From an uncultured Eubacteriales bacterium (GTDB taxonomy: Bacteria > Bacillota > Clostridia > Oscillospirales > Oscillospiraceae): a DNA stretch of 64,000 bases. The stretch covers positions 46,642 through 110,641 of the forward strand of contig ONPN01000008.1 of assembly GCA_900319695.1 (NCBI GenBank). Reading direction: 5' to 3'. The notes beneath the pieces are model-generated. The model saw only the letters and a program-made list of their open reading frames with translations, was not told where the DNA came from and searched no databases. A program made the position numbers and the translations under genes. This document shows positions 8,842 through 18,428 of this stretch, in pieces (within the stretch, counting starts at the first letter, position 1; the number at the start of each line of letters is the position of its first letter).

Positions 8842-10338
8842 ATGGCTGGAACCTTCTGGGCTCTTGTCCCCCCCATCGTGGCCATTGTCCTGGCCCTCAT
8901 CACCAAGGAGACCTACACTTCCCTGTTTTTCGGCATCTTGGTCGGCGCCCTCTTCGTGGGTGGCTTCAACCCCATCGCCTCCCTTGACACCATGATCAAC
9001 GACGGCTTCATCGGCGCGATTGCCGACGGCTGGAACGCGGGCATCTTCATGTTCCTCGTCCTGCTGGGCATCATGGTCGCCATGGTCAACGCCGCAGGCG
9101 GCTCCGCCGCGTTCGGCCGCTGGGCCGTCAAGCATGTCCACACCCGCGTCGGCGCGTGCCTCGCGACCTTCCTGCTGGGCGTGCTGATCTTCATCGACGA
9201 CTACTTCAACTGCCTGACGGTCGGCTCCGTCATGCGTCCCGTGACCGACAGCCACAAGATCTCCCGCGAGAAGCTGGCCTACATCATCGACGCCACCGCC
9301 GCCCCCGTGTGCATGATCGCCCCCGTCTCCTCCTGGGCGGCCGCTGTCTCGGCCACCGCGCAGGATCTGGACTCCGGCATCTCCGGCATCCAGCTCTTCA
9401 TCCGCGCCATCCCCTACAACTTCTACTCCCTGCTGACCATCGTCTTCGTCATCGCCCTGTCCGTCATGAGCTTTGACTACGGCCCCATGGCCAAGGCGGA
9501 GCTGCGCGCCATGAAGGGTGAGCTCGGTTCCCTCGGCAATGAGGACGAGCAGAGCGTCCCCGGCGCGTCCATCTGGGACATGCTCATCCCCGTCATCATC
9601 CTGATCGTCTGCTGCATCATCGGTATGATGTACGTCGGCGGCTTCTGGGACGGCGCGAGCGTCATCGACTCCTTCGCCGACACCGACGCCTCCGTCGGCC
9701 TGCCCTGGGGCAGCATCATCGCCGTGATGATCACCTTCCTCTACCTGATTTGCCGCCGCGTCCTCAGCTTCAAGGACGCCGCCGGCTGCATCACCAAGGG
9801 CTTCATCGCCATGGTTCCCGCCGTGCTGATCCTGACCTTCGCGCTGACCCTGAAGAACATGACCGGTATGCTCGACGCCGCCGGTTATGTCGCAAGTCTT
9901 GTTGAGGGCGCGGCCGCGGGCCTGTTCTCCATGCTGCCCGCCGTCATCTTCCTTGTGGCGCTCGGTCTGGCCTTCGCCACCGGCACCAGCTGGGGCACCT
10001 TCGGCATCCTGATCCCGATCGTCCTGCCCGTCTTTGCGAACAACCAGGACCTGCTGATGATCGGCATCTCTGCCTGCCTTGCCGGCGCTGTCTGCGGCGA
10101 CCACTGCTCCCCCATCTCCGACACCACGATCATGGCCTCCGCCGGTGCGAACGTCAACCACATCGCGCACGTCTCCACGCAGCTGCCCTACGCGCTGACC
10201 GTCGCGGCCATCAGCTTCGTGTGCTACATCATCGCGGGCTTTGTCCACAGCTGGGCAATCTGCCTGCTTGTCGGCGCGGTTCTGGTCATTGCGGTTCTCT
10301 TCATTCTCCGCAGCCGCCAGCCCAAGGCCGCCGCGTAA
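8842..10338 (+). CDS. lysW: NhaC-family Na+ antiporter, probable lysine transporter (LysW type)
   Basis: Integral membrane protein of 498 residues with about eleven hydrophobic segments and the NhaC-family motifs IDDYFNCLTVGSVMRP, ATGTSWGTFGIL and GDHCSPISDTTI. ATG at 8842 follows AGGAGG. Family members exchange Na+ for H+ or for charged solutes. Comparative genomics of L boxes proposed that a group of NhaC-family proteins preceded by a lysine riboswitch (LysW) transport lysine. The riboswitch here supports that substrate, although the protein alone cannot prove it. The neighbouring ATPase appears to be a Na+ pump, so lysine uptake may be driven by sodium. It is transcribed alone, with a terminator at 10377. 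Confidence 0.88.
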   Translation: MAGTFWALVPPIVAIVLALITKETYTSLFFGILVGALFVGGFNPIASLDTMINDGFIGAIADGWNAGIFMFLVLLGIMVAMVNAAGGSAAFGRWAVKHVHTRVGACLATFLLGVLIFIDDYFNCLTVGSVMRPVTDSHKISREKLAYIIDATAAPVCMIAPVSSWAAAVSATAQDLDSGISGIQLFIRAIPYNFYSLLTIVFVIALSVMSFDYGPMAKAELRAMKGELGSLGNEDEQSVPGASIWDMLIPVIILIVCCIIGMMYVGGFWDGASVIDSFADTDASVGLPWGSIIAVMITFLYLICRRVLSFKDAAGCITKGFIAMVPAVLILTFALTLKNMTGMLDAAGYVASLVEGAAAGLFSMLPAVIFLVALGLAFATGTSWGTFGILIPIVLPVFANNQDLLMIGISACLAGAVCGDHCSPISDTTIMASAGANVNHIAHVSTQLPYALTVAAISFVCYIIAGFVHSWAICLLVGAVLVIAVLFILRSRQPKAAA

Positions 10339-10376
10339 GTGAAAGCCTAAGCGTTAAACCCGCATAAAAGAAAACG

Positions 10377-10425
10377 CCGCCCCCTGTCGAACAGTCAAAA
10401 GCTGTCCGACAGGGGGCGGTTTTTG
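10377..10425. terminator. Bidirectional terminator between lysW and ltaE
   Basis: CCGCCCCCTGTC pairs with GACAGGGGGCGG (10377-10419) and is followed by TTTTTG. A-rich sequence on the other side lets it serve the convergent threonine aldolase gene too. Confidence 0.85.
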
Positions 10426-10432
10426 TGTGTGA

Positions 10433-11458
10433 TTACAGCACGCTTTCCAGCTCGTCGAGCTGCTGCTCGGTGGTGGCCCAGCTGGTGACAAAGCGGACGG
10501 CGGCGCGGCGCTCGTCCAGGCGCGCCCATATTTCAAAGGCGGCGTACTTGCGCAGGCGCTCGATCTGCTCCCAGGTCAGGATGAAAAACTGCTGGTTTGT
10601 GGGAGAGTCGATATAGAGCTCATAGCCCTTAGCCCGGAACATCTCCTTCATGCGCATGGCGAGTCCAATCGCGTGGCTGCCGATCTCCCGGTAGAGACCG
10701 TCGGTGAACAGCGCGTCGAACTGCTGGCTGACCACGCGGGTCTTGGCGAGCAGTGCGCCCTGCTGCTTGATGATCGCCATGAAGTGGGACGGCATGTTGT
10801 GCTTCGTGTAGATCAGCGCTTCACCGCAGAGCGCGCCGACCTTGGTGCCGCCGATGTAGAAAAGATCTGTCAGCTCCACGATGTCGCGCAGGGTCAGCTC
10901 GGACAGCGGGCTCATGAGGCCGTAGCCGAGGCGCGCCCCGTCCAGATACAGGGGCAGGCCGTACTTTTTGCAGGTCTCCGCCAGGGCGGTGAGCTCCGCC
11001 CTGGTATAGAGGGTGCCGAGCTCCGTGGGATAGGTGATGTAGACCATGCCGGGGCGGACCATGTGCTCCCGCGTGTCGTCGGCGAGATAGCCCTCCATGA
11101 GCGCGGCGAGGTCTTCGGCGCGCAGCTTACCGTCGTGCCCGGGCAGAGCGATGACCTTGTGGCCGCTGCTCTCGATGGCCCCGGACTCATGCACGGCGAT
11201 GTGGCCGGTCTCAGCGCAGACCACGCCCTCGTAGCTTCTGAGCATGGAGGAGATGGCGATGCGGTTGGTCTGGGTACCGCCCGTCAGAAAGCAGATTTGC
11301 AGATCGTCCCGTCCGCATTCGCGGCGGATTTTCTCCTTGGCCGCCTCCGTGTCGGCGTCCTCGCCGTAGCCGGGCAGGGAGACAAGGTTGCGCTCCATGA
11401 GGTGCGCGAGCACCTTCGGATGCGCGCCCTCGGTATAATCGGATAAGAAGCAGAGCAT
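10433..11458 (-). CDS. ltaE: Low-specificity L-threonine aldolase family protein
   Basis: PLP-dependent fold-type I enzyme of 341 residues that cleaves threonine or allo-threonine to glycine and acetaldehyde. The start MLCFLSDYTEGAHPKVL, the GTQTNRIAI segment, YLDGARLGYG (the PLP aspartate) and the PLP lysine K206 in FYIGGTKVGAL are characteristic. AGGAGG stands seven bases before the ATG. It is convergent with lysW and divergent from a small coiled-coil gene. Related beta-eliminating lyases share the fold, but the motif order favours threonine aldolase. Confidence 0.87.
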   Translation of the reverse strand: MLCFLSDYTEGAHPKVLAHLMERNLVSLPGYGEDADTEAAKEKIRRECGRDDLQICFLTGGTQTNRIAISSMLRSYEGVVCAETGHIAVHESGAIESSGHKVIALPGHDGKLRAEDLAALMEGYLADDTREHMVRPGMVYITYPTELGTLYTRAELTALAETCKKYGLPLYLDGARLGYGLMSPLSELTLRDIVELTDLFYIGGTKVGALCGEALIYTKHNMPSHFMAIIKQQGALLAKTRVVSQQFDALFTDGLYREIGSHAIGLAMRMKEMFRAKGYELYIDSPTNQQFFILTWEQIERLRKYAAFEIWARLDERRAAVRFVTSWATTEQQLDELESVL

Positions 11459-11518
11459 GTGTGTACCTCCTGTGAATCAAAGTGAAGAGCGCCGTTGAGA
11501 CCGCGCTTCCGGCGCATC

Positions 11519-11548
11519 TTGACAAGCGATTGCCGGGGATGCTATGAT
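11519..11548 (+). promoter_or_regulatory. Promoter of the small coiled-coil gene
   Basis: TTGACA (11519-11524) and TATGAT (11543-11548) with an 18-base spacer, just before the strong ribosome-binding site of the gene at 11567. Confidence 0.75.
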
Positions 11549-11566
11549 GGGCATGAGGTGAGGAAG

Positions 11567-11881
11567 ATGCTTGATGAAAAAGATATTCAGATAATCGCCA
11601 AGCTGATGGATGAGAAGCTCGATCAGCAGAAGCAGGAGCTTCGCGGTGAGGTTGGAAAGATGCTTGACCAGCAGAAGCAGGAGCTTCGCGGTGAGTTTAT
11701 GACCGTGATCGAAAGCGAAGTGACGCCAAAGCTGAGACTGCTCGCGGAGGGGCAGGAAGCCATTCTGGAAAAAATGGTTCCGGTATCAAGGATCGACGCC
11801 CTTGAGGCTGACGTTATCGTGCTGAAGGACGCCGTGAAATATCTGAGCGAAAAGGTTCAGGCCCTGGAAAAAGCCCAATAA
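11567..11881 (+). CDS. Small coiled-coil protein of unknown function
   Basis: A 104-residue, very charged, helix-forming protein starting MLDEKDIQIIAKLMDEKLDQ. ATG at 11567 follows GAGGTGAGGA; an upstream in-frame start at 11495 would place coding sequence across the promoter. The segment QQKQELRGE occurs twice, 15 residues apart, and its DNA is a perfect 27-bp direct repeat (11624-11650 and 11669-11695), showing a recent internal duplication. The C-terminal half has heptad-like Leu/Val spacing. No signal peptide, membrane segment or catalytic motif is seen. It has its own promoter and terminator. I do not recognise the function. Confidence 0.75.
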   Translation: MLDEKDIQIIAKLMDEKLDQQKQELRGEVGKMLDQQKQELRGEFMTVIESEVTPKLRLLAEGQEAILEKMVPVSRIDALEADVIVLKDAVKYLSEKVQALEKAQ

Positions 11882-11895
11882 AGTTCTACCGAACG

Positions 11896-11931
11896 CGCAC
11901 CGCCTGAAAACCGGCGGTGCGTTTTTTATTT
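11896..11931 (+). terminator. Intrinsic terminator of the coiled-coil gene
   Basis: CGCACCGCC pairs with GGCGGTGCG and is followed by TTTTTTATTT. Confidence 0.9.
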
Positions 11932-11940
11932 GCTCTCTGC

Positions 11941-11972
11941 AAAAAGGACAGTGCCGGCGGCACTGTCCTTTT
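11941..11972 (-). terminator. Terminator downstream of pnp
   Basis: A near-perfect palindrome of AAAAAGGACAGTGCCG with its complement, flanked by A/T on both sides. It would terminate pnp on the minus strand and could also stop opposite transcription. Confidence 0.82.
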
Positions 11973-11983
11973 ATAACGCATTT

Positions 11984-13898
11984 TTATGCTTCGCCGCGCT
12001 CGCGGAGGGCGTCCTTGCGGCTGAGGTCGATGCCGCGGGGGCCGATGTTCATGACCTTGACCCAGGTCATGTCGCCGGGCTTGAGCACGTCCTCGACCTT
12101 CTCGGTGCGCTTGAACTCGAGGTCCTTGATCTTGACCAGTCCGTCCTTGCCGGGAGCCAGCTCCACCCACGCGCCGAAGTCGGAGCGGACATTGCTGACC
12201 TTGCCGTAGTACAGGGCGCCGATCTCGGGCTCGAAGACGATGTCCTCAATGGTCTTGCGGGCGGTGCGGCAGGCTTCGATGTCGGAGGAGGCGATGAAGA
12301 TGGTGCCGTCGTCGCTGATGTCGATCTTGCAGCCGGTGTCGGCGGTGATCTTCTGGATGACCTTGCCGCCGGAGCCGATGGGGCCTCGCGGGTGATCTCA
12401 AAAGCCTCCTTGACGATCTCATGCTTGAGGCCGTCGTTCTTGAGGTCCATCTGGATGGCGGTGATGCCCTTCTTGGTGCCGGCCACCTTGAAGTCCATCT
12501 CGCCGTGGAAGTCCTCGACGCCCTGGATGTCGATGAAGGTGGTGAAGCCGTCGCCGTCCTGGATCAGACCGCAGGAGATGCCGGCGACAGGGGCCTTGAG
12601 GGGGACGCCCGCGTCCATGAGGGCGAGCGTGGTGCCGCAGATGGAGCCCTGGGAGGTGGAGCCGTTGGAGGACAGAACCTCGGAGACGACGCGGATGGCG
12701 TAGGGGAAGTCCTCAACATCGGGGATGACGGCCTCAAGGGCCTTCTCGACCAGCGCGCCGTGGCCGTACTCGCGGCGGTTGGTGGAGCGGCTGGCACGGG
12801 CTTCGCCGGTGGAGTAGCTGGGCATGTTGTAGTGGTGCATGAAGCGCTTGGTCTCTTCCTCCCAGATGGTGTCGAGCTTCTGGGCGTCGGCCAGGGTGGA
12901 GAGGGTGGCAATGGACAGCACCTGGGTCTGGCCGCGGGTGAACAGGCCGGAGCCGTGCACCACGGGCAGGACGCCGACCTCGGCAGCCAGCGGGCGGATC
13001 TCGTTCATCGCGCGGCCGTCGACGCGCTTGCCGGCGAGCAGCCACTTCTTGACGACCTTCTTCTGCAGCTTGTAGAGGATCTCCTCCATGTACTGCATCA
13101 TGTCGGGGTGCTCTTCCTCGTACTTCTCCTGGACCATGGTGATCCAGTCGTTGACGCGGGACTCGCGGACGTTCTTGTCGTCGGTGTCCATGCAGTACTC
13201 CATGGACTCGAACTCGTTATTCACGAGCATCTCGAACAGCTCCTCGTCGAAGGAGGCGTGCTCGTACTCGAACTTGGGCTTGCCGATCTCGCGCACCATG
13301 GTGTCGATGAGGTCGAGGACGGGCTGCAGGTGCTCATGCGCCTGGACGATGCCCTCGTACATCACCTCGTCGGGGACCTGGTCGGCCTCGGACTCGATCA
13401 TGACGATCTTCTTGTGGGTGGCGGCGATGGTGGTGGTCATGCGGTTGTTCTTGCGCTGCTCGGCGGTGGGGTTGAAGAGGTACTTCTCCCCGTCCCATCC
13501 GAGGACGATGCCGGCGATGGGGCCGTTGAAGGGCACGTCGGAGATGGAAACGGCGGCGGAGGCACCGATCATGGCGGTGATCTCGGGGCTGCAGTCGCGG
13601 TCGACGCTCAAAACCTCGCAGGCGATGACGACGTCATTGCGCAGGTCGGTCGGGAAGAGCGGACGCATGGGGCGGTCGATCAAACGGGAGGCCAGCACGG
13701 CGGGGAGACTGGGCTTGCCCTCACGGCGCATGAAGCTGCCGGGGATGCGGCCGACGGCGTAGAGCTTCTCGTTGAAGTCCACGGCGAGGGGGAAGTAGTC
13801 AATGCCGTCCTTGGGCCGACTTCCATCGACAGGGGGCGGCCCTCGTACATCATCTCAAACTTGCGGTAATTGGGAAATTCCTTGTGGGTGATGATCAT
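11984..13898 (-). pseudogene. pnp: Polynucleotide phosphorylase interrupted by two frame-breaking deletions
   Basis: Homologue of the 3'-5' exoribonuclease PNPase of the RNA degradosome. The N-terminus MIITHKEFPNYRKFEMMYEG leads into RNase PH1, then at about 13814 the frame breaks and resumes at PKDGIDYFPLAVDFNEKLYAVG. Against B. subtilis PnpA from memory, about 29 residues are missing. A long intact stretch covers most of PH1, the helical linker and PH2. At about 12380 the frame breaks again after FEITREA and resumes at IGSGGKVIQKI in the KH domain, with about 40 residues missing. The C-terminal S1 domain ends at 11984. Both losses are 3n+1 bases and both junctions read GGCCC. No third lesion is seen, so this is either recent decay or an assembly error. 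Confidence 0.85.
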
Positions 13899-13933
13899 GT
13901 GTGTTCTCCTTATATCAATATCTCTTTTGCGTC

Positions 13934-13972
13934 AAAAAAGTCCGGGGACAGTATTCAATTGTCCCCGGACTT
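13934..13972 (-). terminator. Terminator between rpsO and pnp
   Basis: AAGTCCGGGGACA pairs with TGTCCCCGGACTT and is followed on the minus strand by TTTTGAC, so it ends or attenuates rpsO transcription before pnp. Confidence 0.82.
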
Positions 13973-14010
13973 CAAAACCTTCATACCCTTCAGAGAAGCG
14001 GCCCCGACAA

Positions 14011-14277
14011 TTACTTGCGGATGCCCAGCTTCGCGATGATCGCACGGTAACGCTCGATATCCTTCTTTGCGAGGTAGTCGAGCAGACGGCGGCGCTTGCC
14101 GACCATCTTGTACATGCCCAGACGGCTGTGGTCGTCGTTGGGATGATTCTTGAGGTGAGCGGTCAGCTCACGGATGCGCTGAGTGAGAATGGCGATCTGA
14201 ACCTCGGGAGAACCGGTGTCGCCCTCGTGGACGGCGTTCTCGGAGATAACCTGGGACTTGACTTCCTTTGTGATCAT
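14011..14277 (-). CDS. rpsO: 30S ribosomal protein S15
   Basis: 88-residue ribosomal protein binding the 16S rRNA central domain. The sequence from [20 protein letters not shown] through [22 protein letters not shown] to KRRRLLDYL is canonical, and the length is that of the family. ATG at 14277 follows GAAAGGA; an ATG six codons upstream is less typical. It precedes pnp as in most Firmicutes, with a terminator between. The 110-base leader may hold the usual S15 autoregulatory structure, but I cannot define it. Confidence 0.97.
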   Translation of the reverse strand: MITKEVKSQVISENAVHEGDTGSPEVQIAILTQRIRELTAHLKNHPNDDHSRLGMYKMVGKRRRLLDYLAKKDIERYRAIIAKLGIRK

Positions 14278-14396
14278 GGTGTCGATTCCTTTCAAAAAAT
14301 GTTGTTACTAAACCCTGCATCCGGGCCGCGGGTCGGAAAGGACGCCGCATCGGCGGCATGATTCCCGGAGCTCAGGCTGCGGGCGCGTACTTTTGT

Positions 14397-14425
14397 ATAT
14401 TACCATCCGGGACGCAGATTGTCAA
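14397..14425 (-). promoter_or_regulatory. Promoter of rpsO
   Basis: On the minus strand, TTGACA (14425-14420) and TAATAT (14402-14397) with a 17-base spacer. The leader to the rpsO start is about 110 bases. Confidence 0.8.
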
Positions 14426-14430
14426 CATAA

Positions 14431-14470
14431 AAAAGCAAAGAAAACAGCGCACGGAAAATCCGTGCGCTGT
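14431..14470 (-). terminator. Terminator of the peptide transporter operon
   Basis: ACAGCGCACGGA pairs with TCCGTGCGCTGT around an AAA loop. On the minus strand it is followed by TTTCTTTGCTTTTTT. It lies 20 bases after the substrate-binding protein gene. Confidence 0.88.
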
Positions 14471-14489
14471 GGGAGATTTGCGGGTGAAC

Positions 14490-16337
14490 TTACTGCTTGT
14501 CGGCGTAGGTCCAGATAACGTCGCCGGTCGCGAGACGGATGACGTCCTTCATGTTGGGCTTGAGCATCTGCGGGGTCGTGTAGTAGTACAGAGGCGCAAC
14601 GGAACCGGTGGCCATCAGCACCTGCTCGGCCTCGGCGGCGAGCTTGGCGCGCTCGGCGGGATCGGTCGCGGCCTTGACCTCTTCGACAAGGGCGTCGTAG
14701 GCGTCAGCCCAGGTCTGGTCGCCGTTGGGTCCCCAGTAAGCGCCCATGCCGGCGTCCTTGGTGACCTCGGAATTGCGGGTGTAGTCGCCGATGGGACGGC
14801 CCAGACGCGGGTAGTTGTTGCCGGAGGCGGAGATAAAGATCTCAAGGAAGTTGACCACGTCGTTGAAGTCCGCGATCCAGCCCATGCGCGCGGCTTCCGC
14901 GTCGCCGGCCTTCAGCTTGGTCTGCAGGGTGGCCCAGGCCTCCTGGTTGACAAGGCCGGTGATGCCGAACTTGTTCCAGGTCTCCTGCACATACTGGATG
15001 ATCAGGGCATTGTTGCCGCTGTTGTTGAAGGCAAACTCAATGGTCGGGAAGTCGGTGAACTTGATGTCGCCGCCCTCGATGCTGCCGGTGTGGGGGTAGC
15101 CGAGGTCGATGAGGGTCTGGAGAGCCTCAACCTGGTCGACCGTGTAGTCGGCGTTGAGCTCGGAGGGCTCATTGGTGCCGGTGTACCACACGCCGTAGCC
15201 GTCGGCCGCGCGGACGTTGTCGTTCAGACCGTCGGCAAGGCTGTCGGGATAGAAGCCGGTGGCCGGGTTCTCGCCGCCCTTGGTGACGTAGGTGACGACC
15301 TCATAGCGGTTGACGAGCTGGCCGAGCGCGAAGCGGGCCAGGCTCTGCTCCTGGACGGAGAGCTGCTTGGAGGCGGGGCTCATATCCTTATAGACGTTGA
15401 AGAGGATATAGTAGGTGCCCTGCGTCGGCCAGAAGGCGAGCTCGCCGGGATAGGCCTCGTTCAGTCTGTCAAACTCGGAGGAGGAGATGGACTGAATGTA
15501 ATCCACGGTGTTGTTCTCGTAGGCTGTCAGGATGGCGGTGTTGTCCTCGGAGAGGTAGAAGTTCAGACCGTCGAGCTTGACGGCGTCGGCGTTCCAGTAG
15601 TAGGGGTTGCGCTCGAAGGTGATGACGTCGTCGACAGCGTACTTGGTCATCTTGAACGCGCCGAGGCCGATATAGGTGTCAGGGTTCGTCGCCCAGATGC
15701 CCTCGTTGTCGGCGAGGTCAACGCGCACAGGGTAGAAGGGAACGAACGCGCAGAGGTCGAGGAAGTAGGCGCAGGGCTGGGGCAGGTGCACAACGAAGGT
15801 ACGCGCGGCATCGTCAACGTCAATGTCGAGGCTGCCGTCGTCCTTGCGGGCGATCACGTCGAACAGGAAGCCGTAGTCGGCGCCGAGCTCGGGAGAAGCG
15901 GCGCGCTCCCAGGACGCCTTGATCTGGGTGGCGGTGCAGTCGCTGCCGTCGGACCACTTCAGGTTCTCACGGAGCTTGAAGCTGTAGGTCAGGCCGTCCT
16001 CGGAGATTTCCCAGGACTCGGCGAGCTCAGGGGCCATGACAGCCTCACCGCTCTCGTTGAGCTGGAAGCCGGCCAGACCGGCGAAGGCGGAGCGGATGAT
16101 GTTGGAGCCGGTGGAAGCGCTGTTCAGCGCAGGGTCCATGGACAGGGGCGTGCCGCCGCCGAGGAACATGCTGGCGACCTTGGCGCCGCTTGCGGGCGCT
16201 TCGGTCGCGGCAGGCGCTTCGGTCGCGGCGGGGGCTTCCGTCGCGGCGGGAGCGGCGGCGGGAGCGGCGCTGTTTCCGCAGGCGCACAGGCCGAGTACCA
16301 TCACGAGCGCAAGAAGGATGGCGATGGTTCTTTTCAT
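14490..16337 (-). CDS. oppA: Peptide ABC transporter substrate-binding lipoprotein (OppA family)
   Basis: Extracytoplasmic solute-binding protein (SBP family 5), 615 residues. The start MKRTIAILLALVMVLGLCAC gives a lipoprotein signal with the lipidated cysteine probably at C20. A low-complexity linker with repeated AATEAP units follows, then the mature domain with KWSDGSDCTATQIKASW and the usual C-terminal WTYADKQ. AAGGAGG precedes ATG 16337. It is the last gene of an order B-C-D-F-A operon. Oligopeptides are the most likely ligand; the family also includes nickel, dipeptide and other binders. Confidence 0.9.
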   Translation of the reverse strand: MKRTIAILLALVMVLGLCACGNSAAPAAAPAATEAPAATEAPAATEAPASGAKVASMFLGGGTPLSMDPALNSASTGSNIIRSAFAGLAGFQLNESGEAVMAPELAESWEISEDGLTYSFKLRENLKWSDGSDCTATQIKASWERAASPELGADYGFLFDVIARKDDGSLDIDVDDAARTFVVHLPQPCAYFLDLCAFVPFYPVRVDLADNEGIWATNPDTYIGLGAFKMTKYAVDDVITFERNPYYWNADAVKLDGLNFYLSEDNTAILTAYENNTVDYIQSISSSEFDRLNEAYPGELAFWPTQGTYYILFNVYKDMSPASKQLSVQEQSLARFALGQLVNRYEVVTYVTKGGENPATGFYPDSLADGLNDNVRAADGYGVWYTGTNEPSELNADYTVDQVEALQTLIDLGYPHTGSIEGGDIKFTDFPTIEFAFNNSGNNALIIQYVQETWNKFGITGLVNQEAWATLQTKLKAGDAEAARMGWIADFNDVVNFLEIFISASGNNYPRLGRPIGDYTRNSEVTKDAGMGAYWGPNGDQTWADAYDALVEEVKAATDPAERAKLAAEAEQVLMATGSVAPLYYYTTPQMLKPNMKDVIRLATGDVIWTYADKQ

Positions 16338-16416
16338 TTGATTTCCTCCTTTAGGAAAGTAATTAATATTGTTCACGCCTTTCGGCAATAAACACATGGT
16401 AAATCAAGGTTTTGCT

Positions 16417-17406
16417 TTAAATATGATGGCAGGCCACGAAATGGCCGGGCGCAGCCTCACGCAGAGCGGGGCAGGCATCACTGCACTGAGCGGTCGCCCT
16501 CGAGCAGCGGGTGCGGAAGGGGCAGCCGGACGGAACCTTGAGGGGGCTCGGCACGTCGCCCTCGAGCACGATGCGCCGCTGCTTGCGGCTCTCTCTGGGG
16601 TCGGGGATCGGAACCGCGCTCATCAGGGACACCGTGTAGGGGTGCAGGGGGTGCTTTGTCAGCTCGTTTGACTCCGCAAGCTCCATCATGTGGCCGAGGT
16701 ACATCACCGCGATGCGGTTGGAGATGTGCTTGACCACGCTGATGTCATGGGCGATGAAGAGATAGGTCAGGTCGAGCTGGGCCTGCAGATCCTCGAGCAT
16801 GTTGATGACCTGGGCCTGGATCGACACGTCCAGGGCGGATACCGGCTCGTCGCAGACGATGAACTCGGGGTTCGACGCGAGGGCGCGCGCAATGCCGATG
16901 CGCTGGCGCTGGCCGCCGGAGAACTCATGGGCGTAGCGCGTGGCGTGCTCCGTGTTCAGGCCGACGAGCTGCATCAGCTCGCGGATGCGGGCCTCGCGCG
17001 CCTTTTTATCGGGGCAGAGGCGGTGTACGTCAATGGGCTCGGCCACGATGTCGGCCACCGTCATGCGCGGGTTGAGGGACGAGTAGGGGTCCTGGAACAC
17101 CATCTGGGCGCGGCGGCGGAACTCGCGCAGGCTCTCCTTGCTGTCGATGCGTCTGCCGTCGAACCACACCTCGCCCGCCGTAGGCTTGTAGAGCTGCAAA
17201 AGCGTGCGGCCGACGGTGGTCTTGCCGCAGCCGCTCTCGCCGACAAGGCCGAGCGTCTCGCCGCGGCGGATGTCGAAGGACACGTCGTCCACGGCTTTGA
17301 GCATGGTGGTCTTCAAAAAGCCGGTGGAGACGGGAAAATACTCCTTGAGGTGACGCACCTGGACAAGGTATTCGGGATTCGGCACAAAGGCTTTCTCTTC
17401 GCTCAT
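16417..17406 (-). CDS. oppF: Oligopeptide ABC transporter ATP-binding protein OppF
   Basis: ATPase subunit of 329 residues on the cytoplasmic face of the importer. Walker A is GESGCGKTT, the signature is [15 protein letters not shown], and Walker B is [12 protein letters not shown]. The C-terminal oligopeptide-transporter extension contains the cysteine pattern [14 protein letters not shown]...C, typical of OppD/OppF proteins and associated with an Fe-S or metal site. It overlaps oppD by 4 bases (ATGA). Confidence 0.93.
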   Translation of the reverse strand: MSEEKAFVPNPEYLVQVRHLKEYFPVSTGFLKTTMLKAVDDVSFDIRRGETLGLVGESGCGKTTVGRTLLQLYKPTAGEVWFDGRRIDSKESLREFRRRAQMVFQDPYSSLNPRMTVADIVAEPIDVHRLCPDKKAREARIRELMQLVGLNTEHATRYAHEFSGGQRQRIGIARALASNPEFIVCDEPVSALDVSIQAQVINMLEDLQAQLDLTYLFIAHDISVVKHISNRIAVMYLGHMMELAESNELTKHPLHPYTVSLMSAVPIPDPRESRKQRRIVLEGDVPSPLKVPSGCPFRTRCSRATAQCSDACPALREAAPGHFVACHHI

Positions 17407-18416
17407 GCGTCTCCCTCCCCTCTCTCCGGGCGCTCGGCATAGCAGAGGCCGTTCTTGACATTCATCCAGCAGGCCGCCTTATGATCGTGGCCCACCCAGT
17501 ATTCCTTCGGTTTTTCCGTCAGGCAGATTTTCATGGCGTTGTCGCAGCGCGGCGCGAAGGGACAGCCGGGCGGGACATGGAGCAGGTCGATGGGCGTGCC
17601 GGTGATGGGGATGAGGCGCGTCTTCTCGTCGTCGCTCATATCCGGGATGGAGCGCATCAGGCCCTTGGTATACTCATGCATGGGGTGGTAGAAGACCGCG
17701 TCGGTGGTGCCGCGCTCGCAGACGCCGCCGGCGTACATGACGATCATCTCCTTGCAGACGGAGGCGATGACGCCCATGTCGTGCGTGATCATAATGATCG
17801 CCATGCCGAGCTCCTTTTGAAGCTCCAGCATCAGGTCGAGGATCTGCGCCTGGATGGTCACGTCCAGGGCGGTGGTCGGCTCGTCCGCGATGAGGACGTC
17901 CGGCTCACAGGCGAGGGCCATCGCGATCATAACGCGCTGGCGCATACCGCCGGAGAGCTCGTAAGGATACTGGTGAATGCGCTTTTCGGGCTCCGAGATG
18001 CCCACCAGCCGGAGCATCTCCACCGCCCTCTCCTCGGCCTGCTTTTTGCTGCGGTCGGTGTGGAGGATGATGGCCTCCTCGAGCTGGCTGCCGATGGTGA
18101 AGGTCGGGTTCAGGGAGGTCATGGGGTCCTGGAAGATAATGCTGATCTTGTTGCCGCGAATTTTGCGCATCTCCGCGTCGCTCTTGCCGACAAGCTCCTC
18201 GCCGTGGAGCTTGATGGAGCCGGAGACAATGCGGCCGGGGTTGGTGAGGATTTGCAGAATGGAATACGCGCTGACGGATTTGCCGGAGCCGCTCTCGCCG
18301 ACGATGCCGAGCACGCTGCCCTTTTCGAGCGTAAAGCTCAGACCGTTGACGGCCTTGACCTCGCCGGAGGGCGTGAAGAAGGAGGTATGGAGATCGGTAA
18401 CTTCAAGCATACTCAT
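17403..18416 (-). CDS. oppD: Oligopeptide ABC transporter ATP-binding protein OppD
   Basis: Second ATPase subunit of the peptide importer, 337 residues. Walker A is GESGSGKSV, the signature is [15 protein letters not shown], Walker B is [12 protein letters not shown], and the H-loop is ITHDMGV. The C-terminal extension [15 protein letters not shown] matches the family. The start [15 protein letters not shown] is typical, and the gene sits 12 bases after oppC. It works as a heterodimer with the oppF product. Confidence 0.93.
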   Translation of the reverse strand: MSMLEVTDLHTSFFTPSGEVKAVNGLSFTLEKGSVLGIVGESGSGKSVSAYSILQILTNPGRIVSGSIKLHGEELVGKSDAEMRKIRGNKISIIFQDPMTSLNPTFTIGSQLEEAIILHTDRSKKQAEERAVEMLRLVGISEPEKRIHQYPYELSGGMRQRVMIAMALACEPDVLIADEPTTALDVTIQAQILDLMLELQKELGMAIIMITHDMGVIASVCKEMIVMYAGGVCERGTTDAVFYHPMHEYTKGLMRSIPDMSDDEKTRLIPITGTPIDLLHVPPGCPFAPRCDNAMKICLTEKPKEYWVGHDHKAACWMNVKNGLCYAERPERGEGDA

Positions 18417-18428
18417 ACGCCGTCCTCC

